A stretch of 42,077 bases of DNA from Calderihabitans maritimus (GTDB lineage Bacteria; Bacillota; KKC1; Calderihabitantales; Calderihabitantaceae): contig NZ_BDGJ01000016.1 of the NCBI RefSeq assembly GCF_002207765.1, positions 1 to 42,077 on the forward strand. Direction: 5' to 3'. Positions 7,896-16,765 of the stretch are shown here, in pieces. The notes beneath the pieces are model-generated. The model was not told where the DNA came from, ran no database searches, and saw only the letters and a program-made list of their open reading frames with translations. Numbering within the stretch: the first letter of the stretch is position 1; the number at the start of each line of letters is the position of its first letter. The translations under genes were made by a program, and so were the position numbers.

Positions 7896-8870
7896 ATGGC
7901 TGTCAAAATCGGGATTCCCCGGGCCCTTTTTTATTATTACTACTATCCTTTATGGCAAACGTTTTTCATGGAGCTTGGGGCTGAGGTATTACCCTCCCCT
8001 TCAACCAATAAAAAAATACTGGATGACGGTATTTCTAGGGCGGTAGACGAAACGTGTCTGCCGGTGAAACTTTTTTATGGGCATGTCATGAACCTGAAAG
8101 AAAAAGTCGACTGTATCTTTGTACCGCGTCTAATCGGCTTAGAGAGAAAGGCCTATATCTGCCCTAAATTAATGGGACTTCCCGATATGATAAAAGCCAA
8201 TATACCTGGTCTTCCCGATTTATTGGTGGTCGATATCGATCTGAGCCGGCGGGAAGAAAAACTATACCAGGCCGTTTTTCAAACGGGACTGTATTTTACT
8301 CAAAATCCGTTTCGGATTCGGAAAGCTTGGAACCAGGCTGTGGAGGAGCAGGAGAGATACCAGCGCATGACGTGGGGCGGTGTATTGCCCTGTGAGGCGT
8401 TGAAAATTATGGAAGGCCAGATGCCAAAAGTTTCTCATGAAGGCGAGTTCAGGGTAGCCCTGCTCGGGCATGGGTATAATCTTTATGATCACCATACCAG
8501 CATGGATGTCATTGGCAAGCTTAGGCGACTGGGAACAACGGTGGTTACTTCCGATAACGTGCCGCGAGAAGTAATCGAACGGGAAGCATCCCGGCTCCCT
8601 AAGCGCATGTTCTGGACCCTGGGGAAAAGGATTATAGGGGCTGCCTTCCACTTTTTGCAGGACCCGCGCATCAAAGGGATTATCCACTTGGCTTCCTTCG
8701 GGTGCGGTCCCGATTCCATGATTGGGGAACTGGTAGAACGGTATATTCGTCGGACGCGCAAGCTACCTTTCCTAATGCTGACAGTCGACGAGCATACCGG
8801 TGAGGCCGGGGTGGCCACCCGCCTGGAAGCTTTTGTAGACATGCTGGCCTTGAGGGGGGCCTGGTCATGA
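7896..8870 (+). CDS. DUF2229 / COG3580-type acyl-CoA dehydratase activase-related protein
   Basis: A 324-residue protein with the N-terminus MAVKIGIPRALFYYYYYPLW and the segments DETCLPVKLFYGH, IFVPRLIGLERKAYICPK, FGCGPDSM and DEHTGEAGVATRLEAF. These mark the DUF2229/COG3580 family, which is related in fold to the dehydratase subunits HgdB/BcrC and often fused or linked to activases. Conserved Cys residues could bind an Fe-S cluster. ATG after TAGGAGGGC. It overlaps the next gene by 4 bases (ATGA). The substrate is unknown. Confidence 0.88.
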   Translation: MAVKIGIPRALFYYYYYPLWQTFFMELGAEVLPSPSTNKKILDDGISRAVDETCLPVKLFYGHVMNLKEKVDCIFVPRLIGLERKAYICPKLMGLPDMIKANIPGLPDLLVVDIDLSRREEKLYQAVFQTGLYFTQNPFRIRKAWNQAVEEQERYQRMTWGGVLPCEALKIMEGQMPKVSHEGEFRVALLGHGYNLYDHHTSMDVIGKLRRLGTTVVTSDNVPREVIEREASRLPKRMFWTLGKRIIGAAFHFLQDPRIKGIIHLASFGCGPDSMIGELVERYIRRTRKLPFLMLTVDEHTGEAGVATRLEAFVDMLALRGAWS

Positions 8871-9964
8871 AAGTAACCTTTCCCCATATGGGCAATCTTT
8901 ATATCGTGGTGAGGGCTTTGCTGGAGGAACTGGGACTGGAGGTGGTAGTTCCACCCGCCTGTAGTAAGAGAACACTCACTTTAGGAGCCCGCCATTCTCC
9001 TGAATTTGCCTGCCTGCCGCTGAAAGTTAACCTGGGGAATTACATGGAAGCGGCGGAAAGGGGAGCGGATACCATCCTTATGGCTGGAGGGGTAGGACCC
9101 TGTCGCTTCGGGTACTACGCTGAGATCCAGCGGGAAATATTGAAGGACCTTGGTTATGAATACGAGATGGTGGTACTGGAACCCCCCGACCAACATTTTT
9201 CCGAAGTACTGGCGAAAATTCGTTACCTTACCGGAAGGCGTTCCTGGAAGGAGATTTTTAAAGCCCTGCGTCTGGCCTGGTGGAAAGCTTTAGCGGTGGA
9301 CCGGGTTGAAAGAAGGGTTCAGTATCTGCGCCCCCGGGAAGAAGCTACGGGCCGGGTGGATGAAATTTACCGGAAGGCTTTGGGGGCTATCGATGACGCC
9401 TCCGGAAGGGAGGCCATTGACCGGGCGGTGAAGCAGGCTGAGGAGGAACTGAACTCCGTTCCTCAAAGAGAAGGTCCGGTACTGAAAATCGGGATAGTAG
9501 GGGAAATTTATACCATCCTGGAACCCTTTGTCAACCTCAACATGGAGAGGCATCTGGGGCGGCTGGGAGCCGAAGTTAGACGGTCTATTTATCTCAGCGA
9601 ATGGATTGACGAGCACTTGTTTTTCGGCCTTTTGGGAACCGGCGGGAGCAGGAAAGTAAAAAAGCTGGCCGTTCCCCACCTTAATTCTTTTGTAGGTGGT
9701 CATGGCCGGGAGACGGTTGGTTGTACCGTCCGCTTTGCCCGGGAAGGATTTCAGGGAGTAATACAGGTGGCTCCCCTTACCTGTATGCCGGAGATTGTGG
9801 CCCATTCGATCCTGCCCGGAGTGGGAAGGCAGGAAAACATACCTGTGATGACTTTCTATGTGGACGAACAGTCGGGGGAGGCGGGTATAGTCACCCGTTT
9901 GGAAGCATTTTTAGATCTGGTCGGCCGGTCAAATTATAAAGAAATTGGTTTAGTTCAGGGATAA
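8867..9964 (+). CDS. COG3581-type acyl-CoA dehydratase activase-related protein
   Basis: A 365-residue companion of the previous protein. The N-terminal half has FPHMGNLYIVVRALLEELG, PEFACLPLKVNLGNYMEAAERG and GGVGPCRFGYYAEIQ. The C-terminal half has IGIVGEIYTILEPFVN, TVGCTVRFA and DEQSGEAGIVTRLEAF. The DEQSGEAG / EHTGEAG element is shared with the upstream gene, so the two are paralogous parts of one system. Often COG3580, COG3581 and the activase occur as one very long fusion; here they are three genes in one operon. Confidence 0.87.
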   Translation: MKVTFPHMGNLYIVVRALLEELGLEVVVPPACSKRTLTLGARHSPEFACLPLKVNLGNYMEAAERGADTILMAGGVGPCRFGYYAEIQREILKDLGYEYEMVVLEPPDQHFSEVLAKIRYLTGRRSWKEIFKALRLAWWKALAVDRVERRVQYLRPREEATGRVDEIYRKALGAIDDASGREAIDRAVKQAEEELNSVPQREGPVLKIGIVGEIYTILEPFVNLNMERHLGRLGAEVRRSIYLSEWIDEHLFFGLLGTGGSRKVKKLAVPHLNSFVGGHGRETVGCTVRFAREGFQGVIQVAPLTCMPEIVAHSILPGVGRQENIPVMTFYVDEQSGEAGIVTRLEAFLDLVGRSNYKEIGLVQG

Positions 9965-10001
9965 GGTGCGGAGCCTATATACTGGAAGGGAAGGAGTCAG
10001 A

Positions 10002-10976
10002 ATGAAAGTTTATTTGGGCATAGATGTAGGTTCGGTGAGCACCAATCTAGTGGCCATGAGTGAAAACGGAGAAATTAGGGAGAACATTTATCTGAGAACT
10101 CAAGGACAGCCAATTGTCACCGTAACCAGAGGTTTAAAAATGATCGAAGAAAGCCTAGGGTCGTCCTGTAAAGTTAAAGGGGTCGGCACCACCGGCAGTG
10201 CCCGCTACCTGACGGCGGCGATTGTAGGAGCTGATGCAGTTAAGAATGAAATAACCGCTCATGCCGTGGCTGCCTCCTACCTGGTACCGGGGGTTCAGAC
10301 GGTACTGGAAATCGGCGGGCAGGATTCTAAGATCATTATCCTGCGCAACGGCGTGGTAGTGGATTTTGCCATGAATACGGTATGTGCCGCCGGTACGGGC
10401 TCCTTTTTGGACCAACAGGCTGCCAGGCTCAATATTCCTATTGAAAAATTCGGAGAACTGGCGCTCAAGGCCCGGACACCGGTGCGGATTGCAGGGCGCT
10501 GTTCAGTCTTCGCGGAGTCCGACATGATTCACAAGCAGCAGATGGGCCACCGCTTGGAGGATATAATTGCCGGTCTGTGTGAGGCGCTGGTAAGAAACTA
10601 CCTGAACAATGTGGGAAAAGGCAAAGAAATTCTGCCCCCGGTAGTTTTTCAGGGAGGGGTAGCGGCTAACGCCGGTATGCGCCAGGCTTTTGCCAAGGCC
10701 TTGGAAACAGATATTATTGTACCCCGGTATTACAACGTGATGGGGGCGGTGGGAGCGGCTTTACTGGCCAAAGAAGCCGTTCAAAAATCCGGAAAAACGA
10801 AATTCTACGGCTTTGAACTGACCAACTTTACTTACGACGCTTCCAGTTTCGAGTGTAAGGGTTGTGCCAACCTTTGCGAAGTGATAGAAATCCGGAGGGA
10901 GGAAGAGGTGCTGGCCCGCTGGGGTGACCGGTGCGGCAAGTGGAGCAACATCCTGTCCTCAACCGCTACTGGATAA
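10002..10976 (+). CDS. 2-hydroxyacyl-CoA dehydratase-type activase (HgdC/BadF family ATPase)
   Basis: A 324-residue ASKHA-fold ATPase of the BcrA/BadF/HgdC family. The phosphate loop DVGSVSTN is near residue 9. The Cys residues in [11 protein letters not shown] (about 128) and [11 protein letters not shown] (about 167) would hold the [4Fe-4S] cluster shared between two subunits. These activases use ATP to inject a low-potential electron into a partner. A C-terminal extension with CKGCANLCE adds three Cys, unlike the minimal HgdC of about 260 residues. ATG 10002 after GGAAGGAGT is preferred over an upstream in-frame GTG at 9966. The likely partners are the two preceding proteins. Confidence 0.9.
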   Translation: MKVYLGIDVGSVSTNLVAMSENGEIRENIYLRTQGQPIVTVTRGLKMIEESLGSSCKVKGVGTTGSARYLTAAIVGADAVKNEITAHAVAASYLVPGVQTVLEIGGQDSKIIILRNGVVVDFAMNTVCAAGTGSFLDQQAARLNIPIEKFGELALKARTPVRIAGRCSVFAESDMIHKQQMGHRLEDIIAGLCEALVRNYLNNVGKGKEILPPVVFQGGVAANAGMRQAFAKALETDIIVPRYYNVMGAVGAALLAKEAVQKSGKTKFYGFELTNFTYDASSFECKGCANLCEVIEIRREEEVLARWGDRCGKWSNILSSTATG

Positions 10977-11002
10977 AACTAAAAGGCATAGTATACTCAA
11001 TC

Positions 11003-11032
11003 TGGACAACCTCCTAATACATTTAGTAAAAT
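11003..11032 (+). promoter_or_regulatory. Sigma-A promoter of trpB2
   Basis: TGGACA (11003-11008), 18 bases, TAAAAT (11027-11032): one mismatch to consensus in each box. The predicted start is about 29 bases before TTG 11068. No T-box, tryptophan leader peptide or riboswitch fits this short leader. Confidence 0.55.
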
Positions 11033-11067
11033 GGTGCTATAAAAAGTCGAGGAGAGGAGAGAGGAGA

Positions 11068-12429
11068 TTGAAAGAACCTACCAAAATTCTACTAGAAGAA
11101 AAAGACATTCCGACGCGGTGGTATAACATCCAGGCAGACATGCCGAACCTGCCCAAACCACCTCTTAATCCGGCCAGCAAGAAGCCTCTTGGCCCTGAAG
11201 ATTTGTCTCCCATTTTCCCCATGGACCTGATTAAACAAGAGGTGAGCACCGAACGATGGATCGACATTCCCGACGAAGTCCGGGAAATATACCACCTGTG
11301 GCGCCCCACTCCCCTGTACCGGGCCCACCGGCTGGAAAAGGCCCTGGATACCCCGGCCAAAATTTATTACAAGTATGAGGGCGTGAGCCCGGCGGGTAGC
11401 CACAAGTTAAATACTTCGGTGCCTCAAGTTTACTATAATAAAAAAGCGGGCATCAAACGGATCGCCACCGAAACCGGCGCCGGGCAGTGGGGTAGCGCTT
11501 TGAGCCTGGCCTGCCGTTTCTTCGGTCTGGACTGTACTGTATACATGGTGAAGGTGAGCTACCATCAGAAACCTTACCGCCGTTCTTTCATGGAGCTATT
11601 CGGGGCCAATGTCATCCCCAGCCCCAGCGAACATACGGAAGCGGGAAGAAAGATTCTGGCCGAGAACCCCGATTCTTTGGGCAGCCTGGGTATTGCCATC
11701 AGTGAAGCGGTAGAAGACGCCGCTACCCGGGAAGATACCAATTACGCTCTGGGCAGCGTGTTAAACCATGTGCTGCTTCACCAGACGGTGATTGGTCTGG
11801 AAGCGAAGAAACAACTGGAGAAAGTGGATAGCTACCCGGATGTAGTTATAGGCTGCTGCGGGGGCGGCAGCAACTTCGCCGGTCTTAGTTTTCCCTTCCT
11901 GCAGGACGTATTAAGCGGCGGGCGTAAAACAAGAGTCATGGCGGTGGAGCCCAGTGCCTGCCCCACGCTGACCCGGGGCAAATTTGCCTACGATTACGGG
12001 GATACGGCAAAGCTGACACCGATAAGTATGATGTACACTTTGGGACACGACTTCGTACCTCCCGGCATCCATGCCGGAGGCCTTCGCTACCATGGGGATG
12101 CTCCCCTGGTAAGCCAGCTTTACCATGACGGCTTTATTGAGGCCAGAGCCTATCCGCAAAGGGCTGTGTTCGAAGCGGCGGTAACCTTTGCCCGTAGTGA
12201 GGGAATAGTACCGGCTCCTGAGGCGGCCCACGCGGTAAAGGCCGCCCTAGACGAAGCTGTTGCCTGCCGCGAAAGTGGAGAAGCGAAGACCATCCTTTTC
12301 TGCCTCAGCGGGCACGGTTTCTTCGACCTAGCGGCTTATGATGCCTACCTGGCCGGCGAGCTGGAAGACATAGAGTATTCGCCGGAACTATTAGAACAGA
12401 GCCTGGCCAAATTGCCTCAGGTGGAATAA
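11068..12429 (+). CDS. trpB2: Tryptophan synthase beta chain, TrpB2 type
   Basis: A 453-residue PLP enzyme that makes tryptophan from indole and serine. The PLP lysine lies in SHKLNTS (about K113), the phosphate loop is GGGSNF (about 265), and TETGAGQWG and GLRYHGDAP are typical. Length, the N-terminal extension ([14 protein letters not shown]) and the [13 protein letters not shown] forms fit TrpB2, which usually works without TrpA as an indole-salvage enzyme. No trpA or other trp gene is near. TTG 11068 lies just after GGAGAGGAGAGAGGAG; an open frame reaches 10924 but overlaps the upstream gene. Confidence 0.93.
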   Translation: MKEPTKILLEEKDIPTRWYNIQADMPNLPKPPLNPASKKPLGPEDLSPIFPMDLIKQEVSTERWIDIPDEVREIYHLWRPTPLYRAHRLEKALDTPAKIYYKYEGVSPAGSHKLNTSVPQVYYNKKAGIKRIATETGAGQWGSALSLACRFFGLDCTVYMVKVSYHQKPYRRSFMELFGANVIPSPSEHTEAGRKILAENPDSLGSLGIAISEAVEDAATREDTNYALGSVLNHVLLHQTVIGLEAKKQLEKVDSYPDVVIGCCGGGSNFAGLSFPFLQDVLSGGRKTRVMAVEPSACPTLTRGKFAYDYGDTAKLTPISMMYTLGHDFVPPGIHAGGLRYHGDAPLVSQLYHDGFIEARAYPQRAVFEAAVTFARSEGIVPAPEAAHAVKAALDEAVACRESGEAKTILFCLSGHGFFDLAAYDAYLAGELEDIEYSPELLEQSLAKLPQVE

Positions 12430-12450
12430 TTCCTGTATCATTGAACAAAA

Positions 12451-12476
12451 GCTTGCGGCTAGTCCGCAAGCCTTTT
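12451..12476 (+). terminator. Terminator of trpB2
   Basis: GCTTGCGG-CTAGT-CCGCAAGC followed by CTTTT, 21 bases after the stop. The same stem core (GCTTGCGG/CCGCAAGC) recurs in the hairpin at 23191-23220. Confidence 0.8.
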
Positions 12477-12526
12477 AATTGCAAAACCTGCTTAAGAAAC
12501 AGACTACAGAGAAGCAACCCTTTAGA

Positions 12527-12583
12527 AAAAAATCTTATGAGGGATTTTTTAACTATAGCCTGTGTAGACAGGCTGTTTTTTTT
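12527..12583 (+). terminator. Two further hairpins with T runs
   Basis: A low-GC stem AAAAAATC/GATTTTTT (12527-12550) is followed by a second hairpin, AGCCTG-TGTAGA-CAGGCT, with G and eight T residues (12557-12583). The second is a good intrinsic terminator. Three consecutive terminator-like hairpins after trpB2 suggest that the tail of a lost transcription unit lies here. Confidence 0.6.
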
Positions 12584-12690
12584 GCGCCCGGCAGGGACGA
12601 AGGCTTACGGGTGAAAGTCCCGAACGACGAAGGTGGCAGTAGTCGTTAGTTTAAGGCAAGGATGCCTGCAAAAGATTCTTTGCCCTACGC
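12584..12690 (+). other. Structured non-coding segment, possible group II intron 5' remnant
   Basis: GCGCCCGGCAGGGACG is followed by CGGGTGAAAGTCCCG (hairpin 12608-12622), AACGAC...GTCGTT (12623-12647) and AAGGCAAGG. The GTGAAAGTC hairpin and the order of elements resemble the start of domain I of bacterial group II introns. No maturase gene or domain V was found, so it would be a fragment. An unrecognised structured leader of the downstream gene is an alternative. Confidence 0.35.
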
Positions 12691-12713
12691 AGCCCTTCAA
12701 TGAAATTCAGCTA

Positions 12714-12743
12714 TTGCGGTAAAGGGTTTATAAATAGTACAAT
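12714..12743 (+). promoter_or_regulatory. Possible promoter of the HD-GYP gene
   Basis: TTGCGG (12714-12719), 18 bases, TACAAT (12738-12743). The -10 is good and the -35 is half-matching. It lies about 100 bases before GTG 12847. Confidence 0.35.
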
Positions 12744-12846
12744 TGATTTAATAGAGAAAAAGGCGAAAACGGGAAGGTGAGTGAGAAGATTAACCAGACA
12801 AATCGACATAAACTTTAATATTACTTGTTTTAAGGAGGTCAGGCCG

Positions 12847-14886
12847 GTGCAAAATGAATCTTCACTACTGCACTTTAAGGAACTTTTGGAAGAAGCAGGA
12901 TTACAGCAGATACAGGAACGAGTGAGTATAGTAACGGGCCTAGCAGTTTTAGTTACAGACCCGGAAGGTAAGCCGATTAGCAGGGCAAGTATTCCTTGCT
13001 CTTTCTGTACGATGGTCAATAACACGGACTCGGGCCGTTTGCGCTGTATGGCTTCCCGGAATGAATTAGCGAAGGCTGCTGTCAAATCCGGCCAACCCTC
13101 GCTGCAGTTGTGCCATTCCGGGCTGGCACAGATTGCCCTCCCCATTAAAATAAAAAGCGAGACGGTAGCTGTCACGATAGGGGAAGGCGTGAGCCTAAAA
13201 CCGCTGTCTCTGGAGATGGTGCCGGAACTGGCGAGAGAGCTGGGCATTAACGGAAAGGAACTCACGGAAGCGGCACGGGTAATACCGGTGTGGACGGAAG
13301 AGCGCCTCCGGGAGGCAGTCGAACTTTTTCACGCCTTCACGAGTACTCTTTTTCGGCTTTTGAATTCGAGGCAACAGTTGTGGGAAAAGGTTGAAGAGCT
13401 CAAGGGCTGGTTTGAGTTGAGCCAGGCAGTATCGTCAAGTCTTTCTTTGTCAGAAGTAGCCAAGCGGGTCCCGGAAATCGTACCCGGAGTGGCCGGTGCC
13501 ACCGGTGGGTTGCCGGTTAAGCTTCCCCAGGAAAGCCCGGAATTTGCTGTTTCGGATACCAACCAGGAACCGCGTGGGGGTTCTGGGAAAGAGTTTGTTG
13601 AAGGGGCAACGGGTGAAGCGAATGAGTTGCGCCACCTGGGAAGCAGAACAGTAGAGGAAAGGCTGGCGGCCTTTTCACTACCCCGCGAGGTGTGGGAGAA
13701 AATAACCCGAGCTTTTACCCACCCGGTTAAACCTGAGGACGTCAAGTTCGGCGAGGACGAAGCTCGCTTTTTGAGCGTCCTCGGTACAAGCTTCGCCTTG
13801 GCCCTGGACAGGGGTCTAGAGGAACACGCAGCAATGCTCAAGCAACTAATTGAGGTCGGCCAATTGGTATCTTCTAGCCTGGAAATAGACGCGATCATGA
13901 GATATGCGCTGCAAAGCCTAAAGGAAGTTTTAGGGGCGAAGTGGTGTGCGCTGAGGCTGCTTGACGAGCAAACGGGAGAACTGGTGCTGAAAGCGAATTT
14001 AGAAATGAGTGAGGATTTGCCAGCCGAGCCGGAGCGAGTGCGAGCAGAAGGCACGATCCTGGGCGAGGTGTTGAAAACGGCGAGGCCCCTGATTGTGGAA
14101 GATTTGGCCAAGGGCGATCCCTCTTTGCGCCTGCCATATTACAGCGAGGAAATGCGTTCCGTTGCTGTGGTTCCTGTACAGGCCAGGGGAAAGGTATTGG
14201 GTACATTGACTGTTTACACGTCTTCGCCTCATAACTGGAAGGAAGATACGATCGGTTATCTGGCGATCATAGCCAGTCAAGTGGGCCTGGCGGTAGAGAA
14301 CGCAAAGCTTTACGAATCCTTACGGGAAAATTACATGAGCGTTGTAAGAGCGCTGGCCGCGGCGTTGGAAGCAAAAGACAAGTATACGCAGGGCCATTCG
14401 CTGCGGGTAGCACGGTGGGCAAAGGCAGTAGCTCGAAAAATGGGGCTTTCTGAAAAAGAACAGGAAATGGTTTATATAGGAGGGCTGTTGCACGATATAG
14501 GAAAGGTCGGGGTAAGGGAGTACATACTGCTCAAGGCAGACAGGCTTACCGAGGAAGAGAAAAAAGAAATACAGTCTCATCCCTGCGTGGGAGCGAAGAT
14601 CCTGGAGCCGGCAAAGCTTCCGCAAGAAGTAGTTGAAGCAGTTCTTTACCACCACGAAGACTATGATGGCGGTGGTTATCCGGAGGGCATCGCTGGCGAT
14701 AAGATACCGCTTCTGGCTCGGATTATCAGGGTGGTGGATTCTTATGACGCTATGACGTCGGACAGGCCTTATCGCCAAGCTTTTTCCCGCCAATGGGTAA
14801 TAGAGGAACTGAACCGTTGTTCCGGGAAGCAGTTTGACCCGGAAGTGGTAGAAGCCATGAAAAAGGTTTTAGAGGAAGATTTATAA
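12847..14886 (+). CDS. PocR-GAF-HD-GYP c-di-GMP phosphodiesterase
   Basis: A 679-residue soluble signalling protein. Residues about 5-165 form a PocR-like sensory domain with conserved Cys/His (IPCSFC, RLRC, LCHSGLAQIALPI). Residues 175-325 look like a degenerate GAF domain, 330-500 a regular GAF, and 497-675 an HD-GYP domain with LLHDIGKVG (about 546) and HHEDYDGGGYPEG (about 601). HD-GYP enzymes hydrolyse c-di-GMP, and the metal ligands and GYP triad are intact. PocR domains are thought to bind small hydrocarbon-like ligands. GTG 12847 lies 8 bases after AAGGAGG; an upstream in-frame GTG at 12781 lacks one. First gene of the signalling island. Confidence 0.9.
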   Translation: MQNESSLLHFKELLEEAGLQQIQERVSIVTGLAVLVTDPEGKPISRASIPCSFCTMVNNTDSGRLRCMASRNELAKAAVKSGQPSLQLCHSGLAQIALPIKIKSETVAVTIGEGVSLKPLSLEMVPELARELGINGKELTEAARVIPVWTEERLREAVELFHAFTSTLFRLLNSRQQLWEKVEELKGWFELSQAVSSSLSLSEVAKRVPEIVPGVAGATGGLPVKLPQESPEFAVSDTNQEPRGGSGKEFVEGATGEANELRHLGSRTVEERLAAFSLPREVWEKITRAFTHPVKPEDVKFGEDEARFLSVLGTSFALALDRGLEEHAAMLKQLIEVGQLVSSSLEIDAIMRYALQSLKEVLGAKWCALRLLDEQTGELVLKANLEMSEDLPAEPERVRAEGTILGEVLKTARPLIVEDLAKGDPSLRLPYYSEEMRSVAVVPVQARGKVLGTLTVYTSSPHNWKEDTIGYLAIIASQVGLAVENAKLYESLRENYMSVVRALAAALEAKDKYTQGHSLRVARWAKAVARKMGLSEKEQEMVYIGGLLHDIGKVGVREYILLKADRLTEEEKKEIQSHPCVGAKILEPAKLPQEVVEAVLYHHEDYDGGGYPEGIAGDKIPLLARIIRVVDSYDAMTSDRPYRQAFSRQWVIEELNRCSGKQFDPEVVEAMKKVLEEDL

Positions 14887-14978
14887 TTAAATTGCTATGG
14901 GTGAAAAAAGAAAGAGGCTTCTGGCTAAGGGCCGGGAGTTACTGAGAATCTGCGTTTTTTATCCAAGGAGGGACGGTT

Positions 14979-15347
14979 ATGAGTGAAATCACGGAGAAGG
15001 AGATCGAGCGCTATGAAAACCTGCTCAGGGAGATGTGGACTGCGTCGGCGAAGTACCTGGGGATACTTTCTGTAAACCTGCTGGTGGAAAGAGTGGTGTG
15101 GGAGGTTTCGCTGGAGTATCAGGAAATAGAACTTCTTCAGTACGACCAAGATGGGATATCCTGCGCAAGGATAGCGGCCCGTCTGAAGGAAAACCCAGAG
15201 CTGCCGGTTGGAGATATGTTCATGAAGTTTATCACCAGGTATGTAGCAATTTTGGCCAGACTCATTGGCCGTGAAAGAACGGAAGAAATAAAAAAGAGGC
15301 TGAACGAAGAATTTGCCAGTATTCCTTTTGACTCCAGGGAGGAATGA
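14979..15347 (+). CDS. Unknown 122-residue protein upstream of KaiC-like gene
   Basis: I do not recognise a family. The protein is acidic-amphipathic and predicted mostly helical, with no Cys, signal peptide or membrane span. ATG 14979 follows AAGGAGGGAC. It ends 3 bases before the KaiC-like gene, so the two are almost certainly translationally coupled, and the product may be a partner or regulator of that ATPase. A hydrophobic patch around FMKFITRYVAILARLIG is the most striking segment. Confidence 0.75.
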   Translation: MSEITEKEIERYENLLREMWTASAKYLGILSVNLLVERVVWEVSLEYQEIELLQYDQDGISCARIAARLKENPELPVGDMFMKFITRYVAILARLIGRERTEEIKKRLNEEFASIPFDSREE

Positions 15348-15350
15348 AAG

Positions 15351-16754
15351 ATGGATAAATTGATAACGGGCATAAAAAATCTTGACTACATTCTTGGTGG
15401 CGGCATACCTGCTTATTCATTAAACATCGTTTCTGGCTCTCCGGGTAGCGGAAAGACGATACTAGTCCAAAACATCATATTTAACAACGCCAGGGCCGGT
15501 CGCAAAAGTCTATATTTGACTACCATATCGGAATCACAGTTCAAGATGGTAAGACACCTGCAGGGGTTTGAGTTTTTTTCGGATGATTTGTTGGGGGAGA
15601 AGGTTATTTATGGAGATTTGGGAGCTGTTCTACGGGAACAGGGCGCGGATAAGGCTCTGGGATACTTGACGGAAATGATTAAGAAACATCTACCAAACAT
15701 AGTTGTAATTGATAGTTTCAAGGCCATAAGAGACATCTTCCCGGATGAAAAAACTTTTAAGGCTTTTGTTTTTGATCTGGCTGCCGCTCTATCGATATGG
15801 GAGATCACTGTATTTCTCGTCGGCGAATACGAAGAAAAAGAGCTGACGCTCTTAAGCGAATTTGCCATTGCGGATGGAATTTTTCACCTTTACGGGCAGG
15901 AAGAAAAGCGATTTCAAAAAAGGTTCATCCGTATTCTGAAAATGAGGGGGACCAGTTTTCAGCAAGGGGAACACCTGTTTCAAATTAGCCCGGTGGGGAT
16001 AGAAGTGTTCCCGAGGATGAGGCCGGAGGGTGAAGAACTCCAGTATGGGTTCAAGCCGGGACGAAAGGGATTCGGAATTCCGAGTTTAGACGAAATGCTG
16101 TATGGTGGGTTAACAGAAGGGACTATCACCCTCGTTTCCGGTGCTACCGGTACGGGTAAGACGATACTCGCCCTTAAGTTTTTACTGGAAGGGGCTGAAA
16201 AAGGCGAAAATGGAATATTCCTTTCTTTTGAAGAGCCTGAGGCTCAACTGCAAAATACGGCCCGTCGTCTGGGATGGGAGATAGACAAATATCTGGCCCA
16301 GGGTCGACTGAGCATCGAGTTCATTTCCCCCATAGAACTGGATGTAGATAAACACGCTTTTGAGATACTGGACCTGATCAGGGAAAAAAAGGTGGAGAGG
16401 TTTGTCATCGATAGCATCTCCTCTTTTGAAAACAGCGTTTCTGACCCGCAAAAGTACAGGGATTATCTCTGGGCGTTAGGACAGCAGCTCAAGAGGCGGC
16501 ATATCAGCTCTATATTTACGGCGCTCAACGATGACCCTTTTTCACCTTTGATAGTATCCAGAGAACAAATATCCTTACTCGCTGATAATATAATCATCCT
16601 GCGGTACGTGGAGGACGGTTCCAGCATCAAAAAGGTTCTTGGAATCTTGAAAACCCGTGGAAGCGACCATGACAAGGCCCTGAGGGAGTATGAGATTACT
16701 CCAAACGGAATAAATATCCTCGACAAATTAAACAAAGCAGATATGCTAAGGTGA
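15351..16754 (+). CDS. KaiC-like double-domain ATPase
   Basis: A 467-residue tandem RecA-fold ATPase of the KaiC family. Walker A motifs are GSPGSGKT (29-36) and GATGTGKT (about 263-270); Walker B-like strands are NIVVIDS and RFVIDS. The second domain keeps the paired catalytic glutamates (SFEEPE). In the first the corresponding segment is TTISES, so one of the pair is Ser. Near the C-terminus EQISLLADN aligns with the KaiC phosphosite region: the Ser431 position is Ser and the Thr432 position is Leu. The TRGSDHDKALREYEI tail is typical KaiC. No kaiA or kaiB is present, so a signalling role rather than a clock is likely. Confidence 0.9.
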   Translation: MDKLITGIKNLDYILGGGIPAYSLNIVSGSPGSGKTILVQNIIFNNARAGRKSLYLTTISESQFKMVRHLQGFEFFSDDLLGEKVIYGDLGAVLREQGADKALGYLTEMIKKHLPNIVVIDSFKAIRDIFPDEKTFKAFVFDLAAALSIWEITVFLVGEYEEKELTLLSEFAIADGIFHLYGQEEKRFQKRFIRILKMRGTSFQQGEHLFQISPVGIEVFPRMRPEGEELQYGFKPGRKGFGIPSLDEMLYGGLTEGTITLVSGATGTGKTILALKFLLEGAEKGENGIFLSFEEPEAQLQNTARRLGWEIDKYLAQGRLSIEFISPIELDVDKHAFEILDLIREKKVERFVIDSISSFENSVSDPQKYRDYLWALGQQLKRRHISSIFTALNDDPFSPLIVSREQISLLADNIIILRYVEDGSSIKKVLGILKTRGSDHDKALREYEITPNGINILDKLNKADMLR

Positions 16755-16765
16755 GGTGATACTAA

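Noticed and set aside
10924-11067. 48-codon N-terminal extension of TrpB2
   Set aside because: It would overlap the activase gene and the trpB2 promoter; TTG 11068 has the ribosome site.
12584-12780. c-di-GMP riboswitch upstream of the HD-GYP gene
   Set aside because: Looked for the GEMM-I and GEMM-II core elements because of the downstream enzymes; none was found.
13329-14111. 260-codon minus-strand open frame
   Set aside because: Antisense shadow of the PocR-GAF-HD-GYP gene; Ser/Arg-rich composition typical of shadow frames.
15351-16754. Circadian clock operon
   Set aside because: No kaiA or kaiB neighbour, and catalytic and phosphosite residues deviate; KaiC-like signalling ATPases are common in bacteria and archaea.
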